A stretch of 64,000 bases of DNA, from assembly GCF_002104765.1 (NCBI RefSeq), contig NZ_NCXM01000018.1, forward strand, positions 1 to 64,000, in the 5' to 3' direction. Made by a program: the position numbers and the translations under genes. This stretch comes from Mycolicibacterium vulneris. GTDB taxonomy: Bacteria > Actinomycetota > Actinomycetes > Mycobacteriales > Mycobacteriaceae. Below the pieces are notes generated by a model. It saw nothing but the letters and a program-made list of their open reading frames with translations. It made no database searches and was not told where the DNA came from. Position 1 is the first letter of the stretch, and every line of letters starts with the position of its first letter. Shown one piece after another: positions 17,590-26,454 of this stretch.

Positions 17590-18867
17590 ATGAACCGCAT
17601 GACCCGTCCGGTTTCGCTGGAGGTGGCCGGGCGCGAGGTCACCATCACTCATCCGGACAAAGTGGTGTTCCCCCGCGCGGGCGCCCGCGAAACCACCAGC
17701 TCTTTTTCGGGCCCCTACACCAAGCTCGACCTGGTCCGCTATTACCTGTCCGTGGCGGACGGCGCGCTGCGCGGTGTGGCGGGACGCCCGATGATCCTGA
17801 AGCGCTTCGTCAAAGGCATCACCGAGGAAGCGGTGTTCCAGAAGCGCGCGCCGGCCAAGCGGCCGACCTGGGTGGACGTTGCCGAACTGCATTACGCGCG
17901 AGGCACTTCCGCCGCCGAGGCGGTGATCCACGACGCCGCCGGCCTGGCCTGGGCGGTCAACCTGGGCTGCGTCGACCTCAACCCGCATCCGGTGCTGGCC
18001 GACGACCTCGATCACCCCGACGAGTTGCGGGTCGACCTGGATCCGATGCCCGGGGTCTCCTGGCGGCGCATCGTGGACGTCGCGCTGGTGGCGCGCGAGG
18101 TGCTCGAGGACTACGGCCTGACCGCGTGGCCGAAGACGTCGGGATCGCGCGGCTTTCACATCTACGCCCGCATCGCCCCGCGCTGGGATTTTCGCCAGGT
18201 GCGGCTGGCCGCGCAGACGGTGGCCCGCGAGGTCGAGCGGCGGCTGCCCGAGGCGGCGACGAGCCGCTGGTGGAAGGAAGAGCGCGAGGGGGTGTTCGTC
18301 GACTTCAACCAGAACGCGAAGGACCGCACCGTCGCATCGGCGTACTCGGTGCGGGCGACCCCGGATGCCCGGGTCTCCACGCCGCTGCAGTGGGACGAGG
18401 TCGCCGGCTGCGACCCCGAGGCGTTCACCATCGACACCGTGCCCGCCCGGTTCGCCGAGATCGGTGACCCTTGGGCGGGAATGGACGACGCCGTCGGCGA
18501 GCTCGACCGGCTGCTGGTGCTGGCCGAGGAGATGGGGCCGCCGGAACGCGCGCCGAAAGGATCGGGCAAGCGCCCCGACGGCAGACGGCAGTCCTCGATG
18601 CCGCTGATCGAGATCGCCCGGACCAAGACCAAGGACGAGGCGATGGCCGCGCTGGACGTCTGGCGCGACCGCTATCCCGCGGTGGCCCGCCGGCTGGAGC
18701 CGGTCGACGTCCTGGTCGACGGGATGCGCGGGCCCAGTTCGATCTGGTACCGGATCCGGATCAACCTGCAGCACGTTCCCGAAGACCAGCGGCCGCCCCA
18801 GGAAGAGCTGATCGCCGACTACAGCCCCTGGGAGGGTTACGGCGGAAAGCAGAAGCCGTCGAGCTGA
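17590..18867 (+). CDS. LigD-type stand-alone DNA polymerase/primase (Rv0269c, PolD2-like)
   Basis: A 425-residue protein of the archaeo-eukaryotic primase fold found as the polymerase domain of LigD. The paired catalytic Asp residues are in RVDLDPMPGVSW, followed by KTSGSRGFHIYARI (nucleotide-binding SGxRGxH) and the third Asp in GVFVDFNQN. No ligase or nuclease domain is present, so it is the stand-alone type known in mycobacteria as PolD1/PolD2, which fill gaps and add nucleotides during end repair. Order relative to fadD2 matches Rv0269c (397 residues). The in-frame ATG at 17599 (MTRPVS) is an alternative start. Confidence 0.88.
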   Translation: MNRMTRPVSLEVAGREVTITHPDKVVFPRAGARETTSSFSGPYTKLDLVRYYLSVADGALRGVAGRPMILKRFVKGITEEAVFQKRAPAKRPTWVDVAELHYARGTSAAEAVIHDAAGLAWAVNLGCVDLNPHPVLADDLDHPDELRVDLDPMPGVSWRRIVDVALVAREVLEDYGLTAWPKTSGSRGFHIYARIAPRWDFRQVRLAAQTVAREVERRLPEAATSRWWKEEREGVFVDFNQNAKDRTVASAYSVRATPDARVSTPLQWDEVAGCDPEAFTIDTVPARFAEIGDPWAGMDDAVGELDRLLVLAEEMGPPERAPKGSGKRPDGRRQSSMPLIEIARTKTKDEAMAALDVWRDRYPAVARRLEPVDVLVDGMRGPSSIWYRIRINLQHVPEDQRPPQEELIADYSPWEGYGGKQKPSS

Positions 18868-19134
18868 CCCCCTGGCGCGACTAGATCCCCACCCGCGTTA
18901 TCGCGTTGTGCTTGCGCAGGCTGAGGGTCTTGGTCATCTGGGTGGGACTCCTGAGTTGAATGAGGCGCGGGCAGTGACCGCTCGACGCTAAAGACGCACT
19001 GTTACCGGACCGGGTGTGCACAGTTACGCGGGCATACGCAGAAATCGCAACGGCCCGGTCACGTTTGTCAGAACTCTGCAATGCAACGACGCAGCGAGCC
19101 CACGGCGAGCGGTGGATGCGCGACAATCGGCGCC
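18868..19134. other. Intergenic region between the polymerase and TetR genes
   Basis: No gene is firmly supported. An 18-codon minus-strand frame (18881-18937, MTKTLSLRKHNAITRVGI) has AGGAG eleven bases before its ATG but no gene downstream on that strand. The promoter of the TetR gene should lie here. Confidence 0.3.
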
Positions 19135-19719
19135 ATGCAGGTGACTGAGGCTCCCCTGGGCCTGCGGGAGCGCAAAAAGATCAAGACCCGCCGCGCGATC
19201 AGGCGCGAGGCGTTTCGCCTCATCGAGGAGAACGGCTACGCCGCGACCACGGTCGAACAGATCGCCGAGGCGGCCGACGTGTCGCCGAGCACCTTTTTCC
19301 GCTATTTCCCGTCCAAGGAATCGCTGCTGCTCGCCGACGACCTGGACCCGCTGATCCTGGACGCGTTGAAGGCCCAGCCGCGCAACCTGTCTCCGGCGCA
19401 GGCTTTCCGCGGAGCCTATCAGGCCGTCATCGACCAACTGCCCGACGACCAGCTGGAGTTCGAGAGCACCCGACAGCGCCTGATGTTCTCAATACCCGAG
19501 CTCAAGGCGGCGATGTACGACGAGTACTACCGCACCGTGACCGTGGCCGCCGCGGCGATCGCGCACCGGATCGGCCGTGCCGCAGACGATTTCGAAGTCC
19601 GGGTGTGTGCGGGGGCGTTGACGGGTGCCATGATGGCCGCCTTCGACAGCGCACCGAAGACCACCGACACGATCTTTCGCGCCCTGGACTTCATGGACGC
19701 CGGGATGCCGCTGGGCTGA
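19135..19719 (+). CDS. TetR family transcriptional regulator
   Basis: 194 residues beginning MQVTEAPLGLRERKK. The helix-turn-helix spans about residues 20-65 (AFRLIEENGYAATTVEQIAEAADVSPSTFFRYFPSKESLLL), a classic TetR signature. The C-terminal region resembles the TetR_C_17-like acyl-sensing domains. The gene stands alone, 57 bp before fecB2 on the same strand, and may control it. An earlier ATG at 19081 has no ribosome site. Confidence 0.85.
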   Translation: MQVTEAPLGLRERKKIKTRRAIRREAFRLIEENGYAATTVEQIAEAADVSPSTFFRYFPSKESLLLADDLDPLILDALKAQPRNLSPAQAFRGAYQAVIDQLPDDQLEFESTRQRLMFSIPELKAAMYDEYYRTVTVAAAAIAHRIGRAADDFEVRVCAGALTGAMMAAFDSAPKTTDTIFRALDFMDAGMPLG

Positions 19720-19776
19720 CCGGCCTCCACAGCGCGGCGATGCAGCTGAGCGGGCGGAACGCGATACTCTCACGCG

Positions 19777-20781
19777 ATGCGACAGGGATGGAATCGACGG
19801 GGATTCTTGCAGCTCGCGGGGGCTGTCGGGGTTACCGCGATCGGCGGCGCGACCGCGTTCTCTTCGGGTTGCTCGTCACGCAAACCGGCTCCGGGAGCAA
19901 CCCCGGGTTCGGTGACGGTCACCCACCTGTTCGGTGAGACCGTCATCAAGGAACCACCCAAGCGCGTCGTCAGCGCCGGCTACACCGAGCAGGACGACCT
20001 GCTCGCGGTCGGCGTGGTGCCGATCGCCGTGACCAATTGGTTCGGTGACCAGCCCTCCGCCGTCTGGCCATGGGCCGCACCCAAACTCGGCGGCGCGCAG
20101 CCGACGGTGTTGAACCTGGACAACGGCATTCCCGTCGACCAGATCGGCGGTCTCAAGCCGGACCTGATCGTGGCCGTCAACGCCGGCCTGGACGCCGACA
20201 CGTATCAGAAACTGTCCGCGATCGCCCCGACCGTCGCGCAATCGGACGGCGATGCTTTCTTCGAGCCGTGGAAGGAGCAGGCCACCACCGTCGGCCAGGC
20301 AGTCTTCCAGGGCGACCAGATGAAGTCCCTGATCGACGGCGTCGACCAGAAGTTCACCGACATCGGCAAAAAGAATCAGCAGTGGACCGGCAAGAAGGCG
20401 CTGCTGATGCACGGCGCGCTGTGGCAGGGCACGGTTGTCGCCACCATGGCGGGCTGGCGGACGGACTTCCTGAATCAGATGGGACTAGTCATCTCCGACG
20501 CCATCAAGCCGTTCGGCACCGATCAGCGGGCCGTCATCCCCCGCGATCACATCAAATCGGTGCTCGAGTCCGCCGACGTGGTGATCTGGACGACGCAGAA
20601 CCCCGACGATCAGAAGGCGATACTGGCCGACCCCGAGGTGGCCGGGTCGCTGACCACCGCGCAGAACCGCAACATCTTCACCACGAAGGACCAGGCCGGG
20701 GCGATCGCGTTCGCGTCGCCGCTGAGTTACCCCGTCCTCGCCGATCAACTGCCGCCGCTGATCACCAAGATCCTGGGTTAG
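19777..20781 (+). CDS. fecB2: Iron-siderophore-binding lipoprotein FecB2
   Basis: A 334-residue periplasmic binding protein of the iron-siderophore type. The N-terminus has a Tat-like motif (NRRGFLQLAG) followed by a lipobox ending in SSGC near residue 32, so it is probably folded before export and then lipidated. The class III substrate-binding fold is marked by PKRVVSAGYTEQDDLLAVGVVP and GGLKPDLIVAVNAG. It should deliver ferric siderophore or heme to an ABC importer that is not encoded here. It corresponds to M. tuberculosis Rv0265c (330 residues). Confidence 0.9.
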   Translation: MRQGWNRRGFLQLAGAVGVTAIGGATAFSSGCSSRKPAPGATPGSVTVTHLFGETVIKEPPKRVVSAGYTEQDDLLAVGVVPIAVTNWFGDQPSAVWPWAAPKLGGAQPTVLNLDNGIPVDQIGGLKPDLIVAVNAGLDADTYQKLSAIAPTVAQSDGDAFFEPWKEQATTVGQAVFQGDQMKSLIDGVDQKFTDIGKKNQQWTGKKALLMHGALWQGTVVATMAGWRTDFLNQMGLVISDAIKPFGTDQRAVIPRDHIKSVLESADVVIWTTQNPDDQKAILADPEVAGSLTTAQNRNIFTTKDQAGAIAFASPLSYPVLADQLPPLITKILG

Positions 20782-20893
20782 CCGCGCGGGCATGCCGGGG
20801 CTGTTTGAGCGTTTGCTAAGGCAGCTCTGGCAGAGCTCGAAAATCCGTCGGCGACCCTCGCACATGCCCCGATCCCGGGGTTACCGTCGAGTA

Positions 20894-21568
20894 ATGAGCG
20901 TGACGGACCTTAGCGGCGACCTGGCCCACCACCTGCCGACCGAGCTGGTCGGCAACACCGTCGTGGACTACGGCGACCGCGCGCTGATGGTGCAATGCGG
21001 AAGTACCGCTGAGGTATTGGCGTGGGCGGACGCGCTGCACGCCGCGGCGATACCGGGCGTGGTCGACGTCGTCCCGGCGGCCCGCACGGTGCTGGTGAAG
21101 CTGGACGGCCCGCGCCACCAAGGCGTCATCCGCCGGCGGCTGCGCAAGATGGCCGTCGCCGCCACCCCGGACACCGCCTCGGAGCGTCGCGCCGACGTGG
21201 TCATCGACGTCGTCTACGACGGTCCGGATCTGGCCGAGGTCGCAGCCCACACCGGACTGACCATCGCGGCGGTGATCGACGCCCACACTTCAACGCTGTG
21301 GCGGGTCGGATTCAGTGGATTCGCACCCGGTTTCGCGTATCTGGTCGACGGCGACCCGCGGCTCCGGGTGCCACGCCGCCCCGAGCCGAGGACCTCGGTG
21401 CCGGCCGGCTCCGTGGCCCTCGCCGGTGACTTCAGCGCGGTGTACCCGCGTCAGTCCCCCGGTGGCTGGCAACTCATCGGCCGCACCGACGCGGTGCTGT
21501 GGGACCTGCAGCGGTCGAACCCCGCCTTGCTGACGCAGGGCATGTGGGTTCAGTTCCGGGCCGTTTAG
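20894..21568 (+). CDS. pxpB: 5-oxoprolinase subunit B (KipI/PxpB family)
   Basis: 224 residues from the ATG at 20894. The carboxyltransferase-type signature is clear: GFSGFAPGFAYLVDGD followed by RLRVPRRPEPRTSVPAGSVALAG and YPRQSPGGWQLIGRTD. With PxpA and PxpC it forms the ATP-dependent 5-oxoprolinase that opens pyroglutamate. pxpC follows 31 bp later in the same operon. No pxpA (LamB/YcsF) gene is in the window, nor the eukaryotic-type oplA that M. tuberculosis has nearby. A sequence TTACC-GTCG-AGTAA overlaps the start codon. Confidence 0.88.
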   Translation: MSVTDLSGDLAHHLPTELVGNTVVDYGDRALMVQCGSTAEVLAWADALHAAAIPGVVDVVPAARTVLVKLDGPRHQGVIRRRLRKMAVAATPDTASERRADVVIDVVYDGPDLAEVAAHTGLTIAAVIDAHTSTLWRVGFSGFAPGFAYLVDGDPRLRVPRRPEPRTSVPAGSVALAGDFSAVYPRQSPGGWQLIGRTDAVLWDLQRSNPALLTQGMWVQFRAV

Positions 21569-21599
21569 TCAGCGGCGATCGCGAGCTAAGGAGACAACC

Positions 21600-22511
21600 G
21601 TGGCAATCCTGGATATCCTCCGCACCGGACCGCTCGCCGTCGTCCAAGACCTCGGCCGCCCGGGACTGGCGCATCTGGGGGTGAGCCGGTCCGGGGCCGC
21701 CGACCGGTGCGCGCACCGGCTGGCCAACCGGCTGGTGGCAAACCCCGACGACCGCGCCACCGTGGAGGTGACGTTCGGCGGTTTCGCGGCCCGGGTGTCG
21801 GGGGGCGACGTCGACATCGCGGTGACGGGCGCCGACGCCGACCCGACCGTCAACGGAATCAAGTTCGGCACCAACAGCATTCATCATGTGCGCGACGGCG
21901 AGGTGATCGCGTTGGGCGCCCCACGCGCCGGCCTGCGCAGCTACCTCGCGATCCGCGGTGGCATCTGCGTGGCGCCGGTGCTGGGTTCGCGCAGCTACGA
22001 CGTGATGTCGGGCATCGGCCCGTCGCCGCTGCAGGCCGGCGACCGGCTGCCGATCGGCGAGCACACCGACGCCTACCCCGAACTGGACCAGGCGCCGGTT
22101 GCGGCCATCACCGGAGGCGTCGTCGAGCTGTTCGCGGTGCCCGGGCCGCGCGACGATTGGTTCGTCGAGCCAGACCGCCTGGTGCATACGTATTGGATGG
22201 CATCCGATCGCAGCGACCGGGTGGGGACGCGGTTGACCGGCCGGCCCCTGCAGCACCGCTACCCGGACCGGCAGCTACCCAGCGAAGGTGCGACCCGCGG
22301 CGCAATCCAGGTGCCGCCCAACGGTTTGCCGGTGATCCTTGGACCCGACCATCCGGTCACCGGTGGCTATCCGGTGATCGGCGTGGTGGTCGATGAGGAC
22401 GTCGACAAGATCGCCCAGGTGCGGCCCGGCCAGGCAGTGCGGCTGCACTGGGCGCGGCCCAGGGCTTTGGTGGGCGCCCACTCCGGCGCCGCGAGTTGGC
22501 CGTTCTCCTAA
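21600..22511 (+). CDS. pxpC: 5-oxoprolinase subunit C (KipA/PxpC family)
   Basis: 303 residues from GTG at 21600, with AAGGAG seven bases upstream. It opens with the family signature LDILRTGPLAVVQDLGRPG and contains AHLGVSRSGAADRCAHRLAN and GLRSYLAIRGGI; the end includes GYPVIGVVVDEDVDKIAQVRPGQ. This is the biotin-dependent-carboxylase-like partner of PxpB. The two subunits act together on 5-oxoproline; the missing PxpA should be encoded elsewhere. Confidence 0.88.
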   Translation: MAILDILRTGPLAVVQDLGRPGLAHLGVSRSGAADRCAHRLANRLVANPDDRATVEVTFGGFAARVSGGDVDIAVTGADADPTVNGIKFGTNSIHHVRDGEVIALGAPRAGLRSYLAIRGGICVAPVLGSRSYDVMSGIGPSPLQAGDRLPIGEHTDAYPELDQAPVAAITGGVVELFAVPGPRDDWFVEPDRLVHTYWMASDRSDRVGTRLTGRPLQHRYPDRQLPSEGATRGAIQVPPNGLPVILGPDHPVTGGYPVIGVVVDEDVDKIAQVRPGQAVRLHWARPRALVGAHSGAASWPFS

Positions 22512-22952
22512 CGCAATCCGTTCGACATGTGTCGGCGCCGGAAGCACGCTGCATGCCAGCTCACACAAGCCGAGGGGTATGTGTGAAATCACTTGATGGC
22601 GGCTCTCATTCGGGCTCGATGAACTGCGCGGTCGCGAACTGATTGCCGCTCAGGGATTTACCAGATAACTGGTAATCAACTAACAGGCGATATCGGCCCG
22701 TTCCGGTTGACCCGCTCGCGTCGTAAATGTGAGCATCGGACCGTGCGACGGGGCACGCCCCTTCATTCGGGGCGCCCAAAGCGTCGAAAGCCAGCCTCCG
22801 AACAGCTTCCCGATACCGGGCTAGCGCGGTGACCCCTGGCGTGGCGGCGGCCGGATGCGGCGGTCCGTGGGCCTGACGAGAGGGAGCTGTATGCACGTCA
22901 ACCGGTGCGATGTCGTTGGGAAGCAAGGTGTTTCCGCGAAGAGTGGGCGCGC
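22512..22952. other. Intergenic region upstream of narK3, no supported gene
   Basis: 441 bp between pxpC and narK3. A 106-codon minus-strand frame (22606-22926) exists, starting at TTG, but it has no convincing ribosome site and no family. In M. tuberculosis this place holds aac(2')-Ic; nothing resembling that acetyltransferase is seen. The narK3 promoter should lie at the right end. Confidence 0.35.
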
Positions 22953-24377
22953 ATGAGCGCCACGCCTAAGACGGGCCGGATGCGCCGCGATCACCGCATC
23001 GCGGACTGGAACCCGGAAGACACGGCGGCATGGGAGGCCGGCAACAAGTTGGTCGCCCGGCGCAACCTGCTGTGCACCATTGCCGGTGACCACGTGGCGT
23101 TTTCGATCTGGACCCTGTGGCCCGTCACGGCACTGTTCATGCCGGGGTCCGTCTACGGCTTCTCCGCCGGCGACAAGCTGCTGCTGGGCGCGGTCGCCAC
23201 CCTGGTCGGCGGGTGCGCCCGGATTCCGTACACCCTGGGTATCGCCGCCTTCGGCGGCCGCAACTGGACGACGTTCTCGGCCTTCGTGCTGCTGATCCCG
23301 ACGGCCGGTGTGATCGTGTTGCTGGCCAATCCCGGTCTGCCGCTGTGGCCGTTCATGTTGTGCGCGGCCCTCACCGGGCTGGGCGGCGGCAATTACGCTG
23401 CCTCGCTGGCCAACGTCAACGCCTTCTACCCGCCGCGGATCAAGGGCGGCGCGCTGGCCCTCAACGCCGGCGTTGCCAACCTGGGGGTCGCGGTGATCCA
23501 GCTGGTCGGCCTGCTGGTGCTGGCCACTGCCGGGCACGAGGCGCCCTACTGGGTGTGCGCGGTGTACCTGGTTTTCCTGGTTGCCGTCGGCATCGCGGCC
23601 GCGCTGTGCATGGACAACATCAACCACGGCACCCAGCTGAGCACCATGCGCAAGATCCTGTTCGAGCGCGACACCCATGTGATCTCGCTGCTCTACATCG
23701 CCACCTTCGGCTCCTGGATCGGCTTCGCCTTCGCCTTCGGGCAGGTGATGCAGATCAACTTCCTGGACAGCGGGGAAAGTCCGAAACATGCGGCGCTGCA
23801 TGCCGCGCAGCTGGCCTTCATCGGACCATTGTTGGGCTCGCTGGCGCGCATCTACGGCGGCCGGCTGGCCGACCGCCTCGGCGGCAGCCGCGTCACCCTG
23901 GGCGTGCTGGCCGGCATGACGCTCGGCGCCGGGCTCCTGGTCAACGTCAGCACCCTCGACGATCACCACGCCGCGACGCACACCGCCCGCATGATCGGCT
24001 ACATCATCGGTTTCATGGTGCTGTTCATCCTGTCCGGCATGGGCAACGGCTCGGTATTCAAGCTGATCCCCTCGGTCTACGAGGCGCGCAGCCGCTCGCT
24101 GGACACGAGCGAGGACGAGCGGCGTCGTTGGGCCCGCGCGATGTCGGGATCGCTGATCGGCATCTGTTCGGCCGTCGGCGCGTTGGGCGGCGTGGGGATC
24201 AACCTGGCGCTGCGCCAGTCCTATCTGAGTACCGGCACGGAAACGTCGGCCTACTGGGCGTTTCTGGCCTCCTACGTCGTGGCTGCGATCATGACATGGA
24301 TGGTCTACGTGCGCCGTCCCGCGTCGGTCCCGGCCCTGTCCGGGACGGCGCGGGAAACCGAGGCCGCCCGTGTGTGA
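22953..24377 (+). CDS. narK3: Nitrate/nitrite transporter NarK3
   Basis: A 474-residue MFS protein of the nitrate/nitrite porter family with about 12 membrane spans, beginning MSATPKTGRMRRDHRIADWNPEDT. Family motifs include FSIWTLWPVTALFMPG in helix 1 and the nitrate signature GLGGGNYAASLANVNAFYP near residue 145, with a second Gly-rich region GMGNGSVFKLIPSVYEAR near residue 365. It imports nitrate or exports nitrite. The following genes encode the nitrate regulator and a siroheme chelatase, with nirBD convergent beyond, so it serves nitrogen assimilation or anaerobic nitrate use. The ATG at 22953 is preferred to the in-frame one 48 bp earlier. Confidence 0.92.
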   Translation: MSATPKTGRMRRDHRIADWNPEDTAAWEAGNKLVARRNLLCTIAGDHVAFSIWTLWPVTALFMPGSVYGFSAGDKLLLGAVATLVGGCARIPYTLGIAAFGGRNWTTFSAFVLLIPTAGVIVLLANPGLPLWPFMLCAALTGLGGGNYAASLANVNAFYPPRIKGGALALNAGVANLGVAVIQLVGLLVLATAGHEAPYWVCAVYLVFLVAVGIAAALCMDNINHGTQLSTMRKILFERDTHVISLLYIATFGSWIGFAFAFGQVMQINFLDSGESPKHAALHAAQLAFIGPLLGSLARIYGGRLADRLGGSRVTLGVLAGMTLGAGLLVNVSTLDDHHAATHTARMIGYIIGFMVLFILSGMGNGSVFKLIPSVYEARSRSLDTSEDERRRWARAMSGSLIGICSAVGALGGVGINLALRQSYLSTGTETSAYWAFLASYVVAAIMTWMVYVRRPASVPALSGTARETEAARV

Positions 24378-24454
24378 GTGGACTCGCAACACGGTCAATG
24401 CCACAGCAATTGACCGGTAACGCAACCGACACGTCGTAGGCATACACAATTCAT

Positions 24455-25618
24455 ATGGCCCCGCAACTAGCCCCATTAGACTCCGCGCCGCTCACCGGCT
24501 ACCGGATCGCCGTCACGTCAGCGAACCGCGCCGAGGAGCTGTGCGCGTTGCTGCGCCGTAACGGCGCGGAGGTTTCCAGCGCCGCGGCCATCAACATCAT
24601 CGCGTTGCCCGAAGACGATGAATTGCAGAACCACACCGAAGCGGTGATCGCCCAACCGCCCGATATCTTGGTGGCGCACACCGGCATCGGCTTTCGCGGC
24701 TGGGTCGCCGCGGCCGACGGCTGGGGGCTGGCCACCCAACTGCTGGCGTCGCTTGCCAAGTCGCGGATCGTGGCCCGCGGGCCGAAGGCGACCGGCGCGC
24801 TGCGCGCCGCCGGGCTGCACGAGGAGTGGTCCCCCAAATCCGAATCGTCGCGCGAAGTCCTGCGCCACCTCCTCGAATCGGACGTCGCCGGTAAGCGGAT
24901 CGCTGTCCAGCTGCACGGCGCGGCCGACGGGTGGGACCCGTTCCCGGAGTTCATCAACGGATTGCGGGCGGCGGGCGCGCAGGTGGTCCCCATCCACGTA
25001 TACCGCTGGAAGCCAACGCCGGCCGGCGGCGACTTCGACCAACTCGTCGCCTCGGTCGCGCGGCGGCAATTCGACGCGGTGACCTTCACCTCCGCACCCG
25101 CCGGCGCGGCGCTGCTGGAGCGCAGCCGCGAGCTGGGCATCGAAGATCAACTGCTGCAAGCGCTTCGCAGCGACGTGCACGCGATGTGCGTCGGTCCGGT
25201 CACCGCACAGCCGTTGGTCCGTGCGGGGATACCGACGTCGTCGCCCGAGCGAATGCGGTTGGGGGCGTTGGCCCGTCACATCGCACAAGAGCTTCCGCCG
25301 CTGCGGTCGTGCGCCATCCGCGCGGCCGGTCACGACATCGAGATCCGTGGAACCTGCGTGCTGGTCGACGGTTCGGTGAAGTCGCTGTCCGGATCGGGTA
25401 TGGCCACCCTGCGCGCGCTGGCCCAGCGCCCCGGCGATGTCGTCGCGCGCAACGACTTGTTACGAGTGCTTCCCGGCAATAGCAATGACCCACACGCCGT
25501 CGATACCGCGGTGCTGCGGCTGCGAACGGCGCTGGGCGACAAGAACATCATCGCGACGGTGGTCAAGCGCGGCTACCGGCTCGCGATCGACCATTTGGAA
25601 GATTCCCCATGGCACTGA
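24455..25618 (+). CDS. nnaR: Nitrate-assimilation regulator, HemD-like domain plus winged helix
   Basis: 387 residues. Residues about 10-275 form a uroporphyrinogen-III-synthase (HemD) fold (GYRIAVTSANRAEELCALL, VAHTGIGFRGW, FDAVTFTSAPAGAALLE). Residues about 290-380 form an OmpR-type winged-helix DNA-binding domain (SGSGMATLRALAQRPGDVVARNDLLRVL and the wing GDKNIIATVVKRGYRL). This architecture is that of Rv0260c and of NnaR, described in M. smegmatis as co-activating nitrate and nitrite assimilation genes with GlnR. It overlaps the next gene by 10 bp. Probable targets are narK3 and nirBD. Enzymatic HemD activity is unlikely to be its main role. Confidence 0.9.
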   Translation: MAPQLAPLDSAPLTGYRIAVTSANRAEELCALLRRNGAEVSSAAAINIIALPEDDELQNHTEAVIAQPPDILVAHTGIGFRGWVAAADGWGLATQLLASLAKSRIVARGPKATGALRAAGLHEEWSPKSESSREVLRHLLESDVAGKRIAVQLHGAADGWDPFPEFINGLRAAGAQVVPIHVYRWKPTPAGGDFDQLVASVARRQFDAVTFTSAPAGAALLERSRELGIEDQLLQALRSDVHAMCVGPVTAQPLVRAGIPTSSPERMRLGALARHIAQELPPLRSCAIRAAGHDIEIRGTCVLVDGSVKSLSGSGMATLRALAQRPGDVVARNDLLRVLPGNSNDPHAVDTAVLRLRTALGDKNIIATVVKRGYRLAIDHLEDSPWH

Positions 25619-26376
25619 TTCTGGTGGCGCACGGCACCCGCAGGCCGGGTGGCGTGACGACGGTCGAAGACCTTGCGGCACAGGTGAGTACGCTGGTGCG
25701 CAGCACGGTGGACGTTGCTTTCGTCGACGTGGTGGGCCCCACCCCGAGCGAAGTCCTTGTGCGCGCGAAGGTCTCCGACCGTCCCGCCATCGTAGTGCCC
25801 GCGTTCCTGTCGCGCGGATACCACGTCCGAGCCGATCTGCCCGCGCACGTCGAGATCAGCGGGCACCCGAACGTCATCGTCACCCCGGCATTGGGCCCGA
25901 GCCGTCACATCGCCCGGATCGTCGGCGATCAGTTGGTGAAATGCGGTTGGCGAAATGGTGATTCGGTGATCCTGGCGGCCGCCGGAACCTCGGACGTCAG
26001 GGCGCGCACCGACCTGCACACCACCGCGACGCTGGTGTCGGCGCTGACAGGATCGCGGCCGAGCCTGGCGTTCGCGGCCACCGGTGAGCCGCAGCTGCCC
26101 GAGGCGGTGGACCGGGCCCGGGCGCGCCGCGCCGGCGGACGCGTCGTCGTCGCCTCATACCTACTGGCCGATGGCCTGTTCCAGCAACGGCTGCACGCCT
26201 GCGGCGCCGACCTGGTCAGTGAGCCGCTGGGCACCCATCCCGGGTTGGCGCGCCTGGTCGCTAACCGGTTCCGGCGGGCGCTGCTGCCCGTCCTCGCGCC
26301 CACCGCCCGGCAGTCGTCGCGCCGCTCGAGCCCGCACCAGCTGGCCCACGGCCGCACCGTGCGGTCCGCGCCCTAG
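25609..26376 (+). CDS. Sirohydrochlorin ferrochelatase-like (CbiX family) protein
   Basis: A 255-residue protein with two CbiX-type half-domains. The N-terminal active-site His is in LILVAHGTRRPGG (residues 3-15), and a second His occurs in VPAFLSRGYHVRADLPAH. Family members insert iron (or cobalt) into sirohydrochlorin; siroheme is the prosthetic group of NirB, encoded convergently 550 bp away. The start overlaps nnaR by 10 bp, indicating coupled translation. M. tuberculosis Rv0259c is the positional equivalent. The tail after residue 235 is Ser/Arg-rich and probably disordered. Confidence 0.85.
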   Translation: MALILVAHGTRRPGGVTTVEDLAAQVSTLVRSTVDVAFVDVVGPTPSEVLVRAKVSDRPAIVVPAFLSRGYHVRADLPAHVEISGHPNVIVTPALGPSRHIARIVGDQLVKCGWRNGDSVILAAAGTSDVRARTDLHTTATLVSALTGSRPSLAFAATGEPQLPEAVDRARARRAGGRVVVASYLLADGLFQQRLHACGADLVSEPLGTHPGLARLVANRFRRALLPVLAPTARQSSRRSSPHQLAHGRTVRSAP

Positions 26377-26454
26377 CGCAAAACGCCTGCTGGTGAGGCG
26401 CGCCGGTGTCCGGCGTTCCTTGATCTTTGACCGCACACGGGTGATCCTGGCATC

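Noticed and set aside
18881..18937. 18-codon frame with an AGGAG site
   Set aside because: No downstream gene on that strand for it to lead, and no evidence of conservation.
22606..22926. 106-codon minus-strand frame upstream of narK3
   Set aside because: TTG start without a ribosome site and no family; kept only as part of the intergenic description.
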